Origin: Anoplopoma fimbria
Taxonomy: Eukaryota; Chordata; Actinopteri; Perciformes; Anoplopomatidae
Direction of reading: 5' to 3'
Length of the DNA: 64,000 nucleotides
Assembly: GCF_027596085.1 (NCBI RefSeq)
Contig: NC_072472.1
Span: 20,258,680-20,322,679, forward strand
The notes beneath the pieces were generated by a model. That model made no database searches and was not told where the DNA came from. It was given only the letters and a program-made list of their open reading frames with translations. Shown in pieces: positions 36,904 to 47,736 of the stretch. The translations under genes were made by a program, and so were the position numbers. Positions within the stretch are counted from its first letter, which is position 1; every line of letters begins with the position of its first letter.

Positions 36904-39900
36904 GATGATCTCTGAGAAGACTGGCAGCCTCAGCCAGCATCTCTGTCGCTTTTAACATTGTGTGTCACCAGGAGAGACAAGAAATGTATTAGATGACTGA
37001 TTTTTAGTTTTTGTTGTAACCATAGATGCCAGAGAAGAGGTTTACAATGGTCATTTCAGTTTTGTGCTAATCTTGGTAGTTACTGGAGTCACCGAGACCG
37101 ATTACAAAAGAGGAATTAACTTCTGAGACCCTAAATTCTTGATGTGTACTTTAAAAAAGAAATTAGCAGTTTTTTTTATGGACTCACACTGTATCTAAGA
37201 TTGTATTAGGAACTGGTGTCTATTGACACTTAAAAGGAACTGCAGTTAAAGCACTTCTGCATTGTCTGTAGCTCATGGGTTCCTGCCTACGTCTGAATCA
37301 AGCTGCATTCACACCAAATCAGGTCTCACAGCAAAAACGCCAGTCATCCCATTCATTTAAATGTTGTTAATGTTTTTGTGTTTCGTTGGTGGGGGCCACA
37401 GCAGTAAAAAAAAGTTAAAACCAGAGCATCTTTGGAAAACGTAAGTCGACGTCACGCTCAGGATCACATAGGCGGTGATTAATGAGCCATTATAATGAAT
37501 TGGGTAAATGAAACAAGTGTCGCTAAAATGGGCAAACTCTGAGCCAATCGCCTGATTTGGTGTGAATTGCCAGACAGTATAGCCATTTGAAGTGCAATGG
37601 TTAACTTAATATTTTCTTGAGATTATTGTCTCTGACATTACTGCGACCAAAAGCATGTAAAAGCAAATGAGTCACAGTAATTGGGAGACTCTGCGTACCT
37701 GAGTTCGGCTGAACAGGAAGTTACTAGATATTTCAAGGCACTCATTATATTGTCTGATGTGACAAATCCTTATCTATGTGGCAACGATAGGAAAATTGAA
37801 ATGTGTACTGTTTGACAATAAAGATCTCCCCCAAAAGAGCGGCACACATTTCCTAAATAGCAGGATTGAATCTTTGCACTCTGGATAAATTCTGTTGTCA
37901 TCGTCTTGTTAAATCCAACTTGCTGCTCATGGATTCTTCTCCAGTGTGCTAAGATCAATGATGAAGCAGGTGTAGCTCTTACTCAGTCCTTCCTGTTGCT
38001 GTAATATATATCCATACACACCGTTACCATCAACTATCACAAGCAGAAAAGATTAGATTACATTTGTATTTAATGCACTATAACGATTTTGGTAGTTGCA
38101 CCTTTTATCACACATAACTGTATGTACCAGCTCAATAGAAGTATATTTAACAGCATCTCTCAAAAATGTCACTGAAGACCTACTGGCCATGATTCAGTCC
38201 ACTTCCAAATATCACACACCACATGCAAATGCCCACACTCTTATTTTTCATTTCCCCCATATTGTTGTCTTATCCACCTTATCAGTTAGTCTCCTCTCAC
38301 CCCATTACACACTGTTTAACTTCGAATATCCCACACAGCCTTTGTTGTGGGTCACAGTCTTCCTTTTACGGAGGAGAAAACCTGCTCAGATGAAGATGAC
38401 ACTTTGAAGCTCCCCCCGATTTGATCGCAGTCCTGCTTTTTGTAGCCTTATTGTAAGTAGTAACTCCTCCCCAACACAAAACACTCTCAAGCAGCTCATT
38501 TTACTAATTGAACCCTCAGATCATTATCAAAGCACTATTTACCTCTGTGCAATATTTTAATGAGATTATAGTCTCTATTTAACCCATCATGGACTCTTTG
38601 AAGCCCCGTGTTTTTAGTGTTAAGTCCTCAGATGCGTGGTTGGAAACAAATGACGGAGCCCTTTTTTAATTTAATGAGAAACGCTGCCTGTCCAGACTGA
38701 GTCTCTTTGCTTCTTTTTTAGGTCCCACCTACTCGTTTTTTCGCCATTGAAATCCAGTTAATTGAAAGAGTCTCTCGTCGCTATACATGAAGGGGGCCGA
38801 ATTAGCATCCCTTTCTGCCCATTGGGAAGCTAAGGCAGACGGGGGATGCTTTGATGTGAGAAGCACGCTTTCAGTAGGCGGCAGGCTTCCTGAAAATGAG
38901 CTGATGGCCCTGCTATTAGGTCCAAATGCAGATGCGTCCATGTGTTACAAAATGCTTAATCTTTTAATTGATCACCTTCTGCATGGCCTGTTCCACACGT
39001 AGTTTTTTTTTATTTCCCCACTGCCTGTTAATCACACTCACATTTTGAAGATGACATGAATTGCTTTTCAAAAGGCAGGAAAAAGGGATGGCAACTCCAG
39101 CACGAAGGACGACAGTGACATGGTAGAGAGAGAGAGATGCAAGCTTGTGGTAAAACAAATTGATACACGTTACCAGGGCTGTTTTATGATTCTTAAATGT
39201 GCCTATGTATGTGTGGATCACGTGTTATCAAATGAATAATTGTTAACTTTACCACCCCTCCTAATGGTAATGGTAAAGGACTCTTCCGACCACTCAAAAG
39301 CGCTTTTTTACACAACATATCATTCACCCATCCACACACTGATGACAGGGGCTACCATGCAAGGATCTATCTAAGTCTTAACTAGCATTCATACAACATT
39401 CATACACCGATGGCACAGCCTTAATCGGGAGCAATAGTAATAATTGGAGGATAAAGAGTTTAGCTACAACACTCTCAGGAAGACTGTTCTTTTATTAATC
39501 TGCTGCTACAGGCTTTAAAGCAGCACTGTCTATGGGCCGGAGGTCACACACACACTCAAATGTGGCAACGTGGAGTTTATGTTTGTTGATATGCTGGACA
39601 TTCGTTTAAGAAAAATGATTTCAATATTATGTGAATGAGATATCCTGCTAAATTCCTTTACCAGTGAATTCATAAACTAACACTGAAATGGTGCAAAAGC
39701 ATCCACCATACTGCTTAAGACACCGGCAGCACTGCTCCACTGCAGGAATCTCCAGCTCCGATTGATAATGTTACCAGATTACACATTCAAAAAATAATTT
39801 AGAATGTTCACTGTAAAATGCCAAATTGGGGGAAAAAAATATATATTTCTTTATCTTTTTCTTCAGATTGATTTTTATTGTTATTGTTACAATATGCAGA

Positions 39901-41480
39901 ATGTTATGTCTTAATACTTTCTAAATTAAATGTGTTTTTACTGCAAAACAGAATTTGGACTGCTGCTTATTTAGAGAGAATAAAAAAAAGTTCAAATCTA
40001 AATAAAATATTTCCATGGCTAAATTCGCCATTGAACACCAAAGATTTATGTCGGCACAGAAATACATTAAATGTTTCTATTCTTGAACTACACATTTTAA
40101 TTTTTATTTCTTGGCAAACTGAATTTTCTTACTTTTGTGCGAAAATAATATTCTTTAGTATGTATACTATCATATGAAATTCATTAACAGAGGTGTTGAC
40201 CATGACTCAAAATATATGACAAAAACATTTTAATGAAAAATAGAAGACTACTGTATTCCCAAGCACTTGCCTGTAGGACCAAATATTTTCAACACATAAG
40301 AGTCATTTTCTGGATTTTCAGATACCAGAAACACACATTGCTGCCTTAAGCAAAAGTATTCAACACAGCTGTGCCACTGGAATCCTTTTTTTATTCTGAA
40401 CCATTTCTTTTGGTGGTCGGGACATGTGCTGAAGATATTTCCATCTGTTGACTGTTGTTATGTTTGATTTTCTTGTTCGAAGTTCATCCACCAAGCTTTG
40501 ACCACAATGACAGACTGGACGCGTTATTGCAGTATGATGAAGTAAAACATCCTGCTGTTTTTTGGTCAATTTCATTCTAAACTCAGCATCGTTTAACTAG
40601 AAATATCCTGGTGAACGGCCTTGGAGTTCAGTGTGTAAATGCAGGTAGATCCCAGTCAGAGGAGTGCCTGTAGTGAGGCACACAGAGTGATCTTACACCT
40701 GCAGCCTGGTGGACTATGTGTGAAGACTTGCTGTCTGTGTTCGTTGGTTTAACGCGGCCGTAGAGAACAAGCAGCCTCCCACTGAGACCGGAGCTCCATG
40801 CTGGAGACCTGACAGTTATAACCGCTTCACATGCACCATTAATATTAATGCAGAACAATAACCACATCAATAATCCATTCGGCAGCTACATTTATGTAGT
40901 TTTTTTTTTTTTTTTAAGTAAACAACAATCACAAACGGGCTTTAAAACATTAAGTGATAACATTATAAACGAAACCGAGAACCGATTCATTTATATACTA
41001 TATATATATATATATATATATATATTTACAGACAAATATAAATGCCAGCCACTGAAGTGTCTAGACCAGAACTTCATTAACAAAACTTTCAACAACATGG
41101 ACAAACGGCATAATAAAAATATTTTAAAAAAAATTACACTAACTGAAATAAAAGAGATAACCATAAAAAAAAAAAGAATAGCATGGGAAAATGTCTTTTG
41201 GGATCAAAGTGCAAAAGGATGGGGTATAGCATGGTACGTTTGTTATTATCCGTCTGGAAATAAAAAAATACATAGCTGGATGACATGTCAAAATAAACGT
41301 CAAGATTGTATTAATCATTTTTTTTTTTAGATAAGGATTGTAGTAATAATACAAGCGTGATCTATTAACAACACGAACATTTCCATAGAGGAAACGGGGC
41401 TTATGTTAAAAAAAAACAATGGGCCCACTTTGCATGTTTGAATAAATATGAACATTGTTTTTTTTTTAAAGCCCATTCCC
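36904..41480. other. jhy-bsx 3' gap
   Basis: No gene recognised between the two convergent 3' ends. 38400-39000 is unique sequence resembling conserved non-coding DNA. A SINE body lies at 39262-39440, and AT-rich low-complexity sequence with (TA)n at 40999-41025 follows. Open frames at 38787-39002, 39878-40177 and 40848-41330 show no recognisable protein. Confidence 0.45.
39262..39440 (-). repeat. tRNA-headed SINE, body and tail only
   Basis: Minus-orientation copy of the SINE seen at 1-172. It keeps the 'aaaagcgctt' region and the CCATTACCATT-type tail (complement of about 39262-39275) but lacks the tRNA head, so it is 5'-truncated and rearranged. Confidence 0.7.
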
Positions 41481-41613
41481 CCTTTTATTTTGAAAACAGT
41501 AATAGGCTTTATATTTGTAACGGGGAAAAGGGGGAAAAGGCCAGTGTTAGGCTATCTACAGTGCATTTACAGTGCGGAGGTTGCTGCTGCGGGTAAAACA
41601 GCTCTGCAGCCTA

Positions 41614-42536
41614 CTATAGTAGATGATCTGGGGAGCAAATGTCGTCCTCGATGTCCACGTCGTCGTCGTTTTCCTCCAGCAGGTAGGAGTCCGGCTCCAG
41701 CGAGTCCGGCTCCAGCCCGTGTTTCAGCTCCTCCTCCTCCCTCTTCTCGTTCAGCTCGCTGCCGCTGGAGTTGTCCGCGGATCGGTCCAGCTCTCCGGGA
41801 GTCTTCCGCTCGTCCTGCGCTTTCCTCAACTGCTTCTTGTGCTTCATCCGCCGGTTCTGGAACCACGTCTTTACCTGCTCGGGAGGATGTGAGAGTGAAT
41901 TATGTGAATTATTAAAAAAAAACAAACAAAAAAAAACAAAACGATACTTAATACAAAATACAAAACCCACCTTTTCAGGATAGCATTTTCACTGTAGTTG
42001 TCATGTTTTTTACTTGCACTTTTAATGGTTTTGTTATTTGTTTGAACTTGTTTTAAATTGTTTTAAATTTGTAAAGTGTCCTTGAGTGACCTGAAAGGCG
42101 CTGTTAAATAAAATGTATTATTATTATTATTATTATATACGCAGTCCATTGATCTAAATAAATCACCCAAATGTAGGCCTATTAATATTAAGTCAATATG
42201 ATTTATTTGTTTTATTTAAATAAACTAAAGACACGGTAAGAGCTGGTCTGTGAAATTATGTTTGCTACTAAATTTAATTTAAAACTAACATTTTCAAAAA
42301 TCAATACAATTTAATTGTACCCAAAATCCCAGATCACACATCTGCTTCAGTGGGCTTTACAATCTGTAGAGAATGACCTGCAGCATTAGAAATGTATTCT
42401 ATAGGCTATATTGTATATAATTGATGTAGTATGATATTATACTCCATACAGAATTACACATAAACAGTAATTCTTCAGGACTTAAATAGACAAATATACA
42501 GCCAAAATGCACTGTCTTAACATAGTATACTATAGG

Positions 42537-42571
<35 letters not shown>

Positions 42572-42707
42572 ATTTTGCCGATGTCTGTATATTTTATTAG
42601 GCTATTTGTTTGTGTGTTTTGAGAGTAAATATATAAGGAATAAACAAAGGAACCACGTTCAGAAACACTTTGCTCCCTGGCAGCATCCCTGCACCACAGG
42701 AGCTTTG

Positions 42708-42758
<51 letters not shown>

Positions 42759-43456
42759 TGTGTGTGTGTTTTGTGTGTTTGTGTACCTGAGTCTCGGACA
42801 GACTGAGCGCCGTAGCCAGCTCCACTCTCTCCGGCGTGGACAGGTACCGCTGGATCTCGAACCTCTTCTCCAGGCCGGACAGCTGCGAGTCGGAGAAAAC
42901 CGTCCGGGCCTTCCGGCGTCTGCAGTGCTTCCCCGGTAACTCGGCGTGGTGCTGGAACAGAGCCGGCATCTGCATGCCTACAGGTGAGAGGAGCCAGTGG
43001 TTAGATCAACCAAAACACACTCTCAATATGTCTGAGAAACTAGACCCTCTGGAACGGAATGAATAGGCCTTTGGTTATTTTGTATTGTAATGAATGTAAA
43101 AACATAACTTAGTTTGGCATAATGATATTGACAATAATCAAAGCAGCAATTATTTCCTTTTGGGCTTAAATTAATATGAAAAGTAGCATAAACTCATATA
43201 TATTTACTTATTAATGGTATTAAATAGCTATTCATTAAATATCTCTTGGAAAGAAAGGCCTAACTGAATACGCTACTGGCAGATTATGTTTTTAATGCCT
43301 AATCATTGATGTAATATAGGGTTATGTAAATAAGATGTGTGTTAAAAATTAATTTCCAATTTGAATAATCGAATATAGCATTCAAAGGTTCTGTGGTAGA
43401 CTCCAGCAGCATGGCTAACTGCACTAATCTGACAGAAGTTTCCTTGTTACTCGAGG

Positions 43457-43526
<70 letters not shown>

Positions 43527-43796
43527 ACAGGCTCTCTCTCTCCCGTGCTTACCAGAAGTGAAGAAGTACTGGTGGTGCTCGGGCTTGTGGAGAGGATGGT
43601 GTGGATGTGGCGCCAGGATCGGGGTCGGCATCAGCGGGTATCCGTACTCCAGGATGGGCATCCGGGAGGCCAGGGAGCCGCAGAACGGCGAGGGGATGAC
43701 CTCTCTCAGCGGCTTGGGTTTGTGCAATAAGATGTCCTCGATGAAAAACGACGTGGACCTCTGCGTGGGGGTCGCAGACGCGTAGTTCATACTCAT
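41614..43796 (-). CDS. bsx: Brain-specific homeobox protein (Bsx), 3 exons
   Basis: A homeodomain transcription factor of hypothalamic and pineal development; in mammals it acts in NPY/AgRP neurons. Exons on the minus strand: 43796-43553, 42977-42787 and 41874-41614 (stop TAG 41616-41614). GT/AG junctions give 231 aa. The N-terminus carries TSFFIEDILLHKPKPLREV, a Bsx signature; EYGYPLMPTP follows. The homeodomain is about residues 102-161 with WFQNRRMKHK, Gln at homeodomain position 50 and Asn at 51; intron 2 splits it between positions 44 and 45. The C-terminal tail is acidic (DDDVDIEDD). Probable poly(A) signal at 41489-41484. Both introns carry microsatellites next to the donor sites: (GA)n after exon 1 and (CA)n after exon 2. 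A second Met at residue 3 is an alternative start. Confidence 0.96.
42030..42137 (+). mobile_element. Retroposon 3' tail ending in (ATT)n
   Basis: 'gtaaagtgtccttgagtgac' and 'aggcgctgttaaataaaatg' followed by ATT units in bsx intron 2. This is a typical teleost retroposon 3' end. Confidence 0.7.
42537..42571. repeat. (CT)n/(AT)n microsatellite
   Basis: Compound CT then TA tract in bsx intron 2. Confidence 0.9.
42711..42770. repeat. (TG)n tract beside the bsx exon 2 donor
   Basis: On the bsx strand this is a CA repeat starting about 15 bases after the exon 2 donor. CA repeats bind hnRNP L and can modulate splicing of the adjacent exon. Confidence 0.9.
43458..43522. repeat. (TC)n tract in bsx intron 1
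   Basis: A 65-base TC tract, (GA)n on the gene strand, beginning about 30 bases after the exon 1 donor. It produces the Arg/Glu repeat in the over-extended open frame. Confidence 0.95.
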
Positions 43797-43989
43797 GGTG
43801 CTAGTTTGGGGTTTGTTTTCTCCCTGCCTTCAAACCTGCATCAGCATCTGCCTCCTCTCCCAAGTCTCCCAGGCTCAAACGCAGTCCCCGTGTAATCAGT
43901 GAGTGACACTACGCCGAGCATTACATGGATATCAGTGGGAGGGCAGACTTCCAACAAGCATTTATTCAGACAGATAGCGGATTGGGGGA

Positions 43990-44070
43990 AATTGATTTAA
44001 GCCCCAGCCAATCAGAGCTCCCGGTGGGCGGGGCGGAGACGCGAGGGGTCCGTTCTTCGCTCTGATTGGC
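43990..44070 (-). promoter_or_regulatory. bsx: bsx proximal promoter: inverted CCAAT pair around GC box
   Basis: GCCAATCAGAGC at 44007-44018 and its exact reverse complement at 44059-44070 are CCAAT boxes in opposite orientation. A GC box (gggcggggcgg) lies between them at about 44026-44036. A TTAAAT element (complement of about 43995-44000) may serve as TATA, placing the start near 43965, about 170 bases before the ATG. Confidence 0.6.
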
Positions 44071-44187
44071 TGTGACGCGTCTGGAAACCAGAGTCCAGAC
44101 ATGCAGCGCACCTGTGACCGCGGCACCATCAGCTCATTTGAATAGCAACTAAAAAAAACCCAATCCGGCAATCACAACTCGTATGTG

Positions 44188-44200
44188 GTTGCCTAGCAAC
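44188..44200 (+). promoter_or_regulatory. X-box-like RFX half-site pair upstream of bsx
   Basis: GTTGCC-T-AGCAAC matches both X-box half sites with a 1-base spacer, about 390 bases upstream of the bsx ATG. Confidence 0.4.
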
Positions 44201-44579
44201 CGTGCTGTATTTTTTTGCCAGGTTTTGCGAGCACACATGGCTCAATAAAGGCCATGTGTGTGCACAATAAAGGTTTCCGAAAAAAAAAAAAAGTATTACT
44301 AAAATGTGAATCATGGACATAAATGAGATGTAGCTAGTTGTTATCTCTCTTGGAATCTGCATTATGTGATGCTTTTTTTTAAAATATGGAATGCAATAGG
44401 TTGTTTGGTAGTTATGTGTTATTATATTGTACTTTGACAGCAGTTTCTCAAATGTGAAATAGCCAAATGTATAGCCGACGTTGACAGGTTTTATGAAAGG
44501 CTCTCCACTGACAGGGCTGCTCTGTTGTAGGCTATGAGATGATTGTTTTTTTGTGTGTGTTTTTTGGATCGCCAGTCTC

Positions 44580-44907
44580 TAACCGGACAGAATAAACAAA
44601 GACAAAGAAGCAGCCCTGTACATGATGAATGCAGAGGAGATGTACTTATCCTATTCGTAGTAGTTTGTAGCACTTACTATATTCGTATTAGTCTGTTGCA
44701 ATTATTGTTTTCGTAGTAACTTGCCTCTGCACTATACTTTTGCTCTGGTTTATGCTTTAAGATGCTTGTTTAAGAAAGGAGATGCACTTATGACTTCTGG
44801 TGACTAGTAGTTCTCTTGAATACCTATGTTGAATACACTTCCTGTAAGTCGCTTTGGATAAAAGCGTCTGCTAAATGACTGTAATGTAATGTAATGTAAT
44901 GTAATGT
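44580..44907 (+). mobile_element. L2-type retroposon 3' end with (TAATG)n tail
   Basis: 'gtaagtcgctttggataaaa' and 'gcgtctgctaaatgac', then TAATG units. This is the very conserved 3' end shared by teleost L2-like LINEs and SINEs. The upstream 'gaaaggagatgcacttatga' wording belongs to the same element. Confidence 0.85.
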
Positions 44908-45479
44908 ACCATTCCTCATTAGGTTATAATAGATGTTGAAGGCTCGTTTAGTTGTTGGAGCTCGCCATGGTGCTGAACACGCTTAGTATGGCGGTTGCAT
45001 GGTTTCGTCGTTTTATTTAATTGTTGAGGAATATCTTCTTTTTCATTTTAAGCCTATTAGTGACTTAGTTAAAAAATAGTTATTATCATTCCTGATTGAA
45101 TGATTTGAATAAGACTACAATTCGTCTATGGCAAATTCAGCTTTGAGTTAAAAGTGACTCACTTTTGAAAAATATCCTAAATTTCTAAAAATATCCTCAC
45201 TTTGGTAAAATATCCTCACTTTAGAAATAGAAAACAATTGCGTCATATACATTGCGTTATTACACGTGGCTGGTTAAAACACTTGCTAAATTTATATTAA
45301 GGACATTTGTGGGTGTTTCACAATTAGTCTAAACTTCATTTATCAATGGCATCACTGTAATGTTTCTAAAATAGACGCGATTTGATGTGCAACTTTAGGA
45401 TTATTTCTAAAAAAAAAACGACTCTCTATAAATCATCTATGCTTTATGAAATGGAACTTTATGATCTTTAATGTTTTTT

Positions 45480-46460
45480 TTTTTGAACGAAGTCGATGCA
45501 GCTCGTGTCACAGGAGGATTGAACCGCCACAGGTCTGTCTAGTATAATTCCGCCCAAATTGGCTGTAATTGTCGGTATTAAAATCCGGGAGAGTACAAGT
45601 GGCGCTCCTGTGCCCATTTGCGGGAGAAAGCGGTGCGCTGTAATTTGTTGATACGGTGTTGTCATCACATTTCCAATCAGGCCCGGTTAATGTGGAAGTG
45701 TCTTAATGTAGGCAGAATTCACGCTGCAATGCTATTAGGCAATTAAGGGGAGATGTTAAAGCGGAAGTTGTAATCCTCGGTGCTGGAGGACAGGATTTCC
45801 ATTTGATCAGATGGAGGGAGAACAAATTAATTACTGCCAGTCAGTTGGAAAAGTGCTGCTCCGTTTTTTATTAGTTTGCATAGGCTCAAAATGCAAATTA
45901 TAATAGTTTGATGGTAGCAAAAACCCAACACCGTTTTTGGTATGGTGTGGACTGCACATTATGTATTGTCAACAATAACTCTCATCCATAAAGCTGTAGT
46001 AGAATGTGCACTACATCCTTCCTCTCTATATACATATTGTGTCATTGATGTTTAGGTCGGACAAGATATTCAGAAAACACAGGACATTTTTTTTTTTTAT
46101 ATAGTTAATCCCAAATAAGAAATAATACCGGTTTTTTATTTTCTAATGTAAGAAGTAGAAAAGAAAAGAGCTTTTTAAAGACACGTTAAAGCAGATGGAG
46201 GTATCCTGCTGCACCTGGCTGTGCGTCAATCCCTTTTATGCAGCGCACCAGGATAACAAGTTGCTTTGAGGGGGGAAAATTAGAAAGTAAATGAAACAAA
46301 TGGCGATGAAATCGTCTTAAGGATCCGTTGTTGAGGCTCGGTTAAGCGGCTTTATGTGGCAATTTCATTAAGTTAAAATTTGAGCCGGTCAGGCTAGTGC
46401 ATCACTTCGTTAAGGGGCATCGTTTGGATAAGAGGTTTGTAGCAGTGCATGGGGGTATTT
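45480..46460. promoter_or_regulatory. Candidate bsx upstream enhancer region
   Basis: 1.7-2.7 kb upstream of bsx, this repeat-free segment contains a homeodomain-type AAATTAATTA core near 45822 and an inverted pair of POU octamer cores (TTTGCAT at 45875-45881, ATGCAAAT at 45891-45898). It looks like conserved non-coding DNA; that is an inference without alignment. Confidence 0.4.
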
Positions 46461-46799
46461 CTTAATACTAGCCGTGTTGGACATAGTGAACGGTATAAAG
46501 AGATGTATTGAGGTATTTTTAAATCCATGGAACATACAGTATGCCATTGATCCTTCATGCTCCTTTGTCCCAGAGACTTGTATTTCCATTATGTATTTGT
46601 TTGCTCGGTTTAAAGCTACCCATTCTTAAAACAAGGACTTTTTGGCAGTTGAATCATGGTTTTAACAATTTTGCTCTAAACTGTACCCACGTCAAAATGC
46701 ACTATTTCAACGCACTCTCCAGAATGGCGAGGTAAAAAAGTTTAATGAGTATAATTTTCATAGGCATAGACATATATTTTGCTTTTTGTGACTCCATTG

Positions 46800-47400
46800 C
46801 ATCTGCCAAAAACCATTTAAAAAAAAAAAATACTTCTGGTTGTCCTTTAAAAAAAAGAAATACTATATATAAAAGTATATATACTTTTAGGTGTGCTGTT
46901 CAGTCATAATTGTATTAATATTATAATGCGGTATAATGTGCAAACATATTTATAAGCACACAAAAAACAAGTTAATTATACTTTATAACAATAATAACAA
47001 ATCACAGTGTTGTATATATAAAGTATCATTATACTTCATAGTTGCTGGTCCTATTATAAATATAATTAATTATAATCACTGGCATGATGCATTATAGTGT
47101 GATTATTCTAATTGGTCACTGGGTGCTTACGTGACGTAATGTTATTCCTGAGATATAGGCAGATATTACACATTATAGCTGGTTATAACTTACTATAAGT
47201 GGTCACTGTTTGCTTTAAATAAAGGGAAGAATGGAACAACACACACAAAAATTGTGTGACCAACAATTATGAAGTATTCTGAAAGTTGACCTTATTAATC
47301 ACCTTATATGCCTGAGTGCTTATAACTATAAAAAAAAAAAAAACAGAACTATAAGCAGAATAAACAAATGTTTATAATGCATTATAGACATGGCTACCTT
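46800..47400. repeat. AT-rich region with TTATAATGCATTATA-type repeats
   Basis: Several decayed, partly palindromic 'ttataatgc / gcattata' phrases occur near 46920, 47088 and 47370, with A-runs between. Probably a degraded interspersed repeat; class unknown. Confidence 0.45.
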
Positions 47401-47736
47401 ATTAATAACTCTGTTGTTCCGTACAGTAAAGCTAAGGGCAGGCATTCTGAATGGGTGACTCTGACATAAAACCAGCTGGTCAGCCTCCATAAGTATTATC
47501 AGACAATGCTTTAAAAAACTGTACAGTAACAGCAGATGAGTAAATCATGCAGACTTAAAGAGAAAAATAGATTCATATTCTCCCCAATCGTTTTATTGAA
47601 ATCATTTAAACTTTGATCATTCATGTTCCAGAGGTAAGCTCTGCATCCATGCTGATGGCGAGAATGCACACACGGCCTCGATGCAGCTCTCATGATCATA
47701 ATCCATGGCTTATTTCTGGATGATGGTGTCAGTCTT

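Noticed and set aside
37110..37140. 'tctgagaccctaa' resembling miR-125
   Set aside because: Only the core 13 bases agree, no hairpin is visible, and the miR-125/let-7 cluster is not expected this close.
41448..41915. 155-codon plus-strand open frame
   Set aside because: Antisense shadow of bsx exon 3; its GC-rich bias comes from the homeodomain exon.
43299..43552. Extension of the bsx exon 1 frame through an Arg/Glu repeat
   Set aside because: The frame runs past a good GT donor into the (GA)n tract; splicing to exon 2 restores the Bsx sequence.
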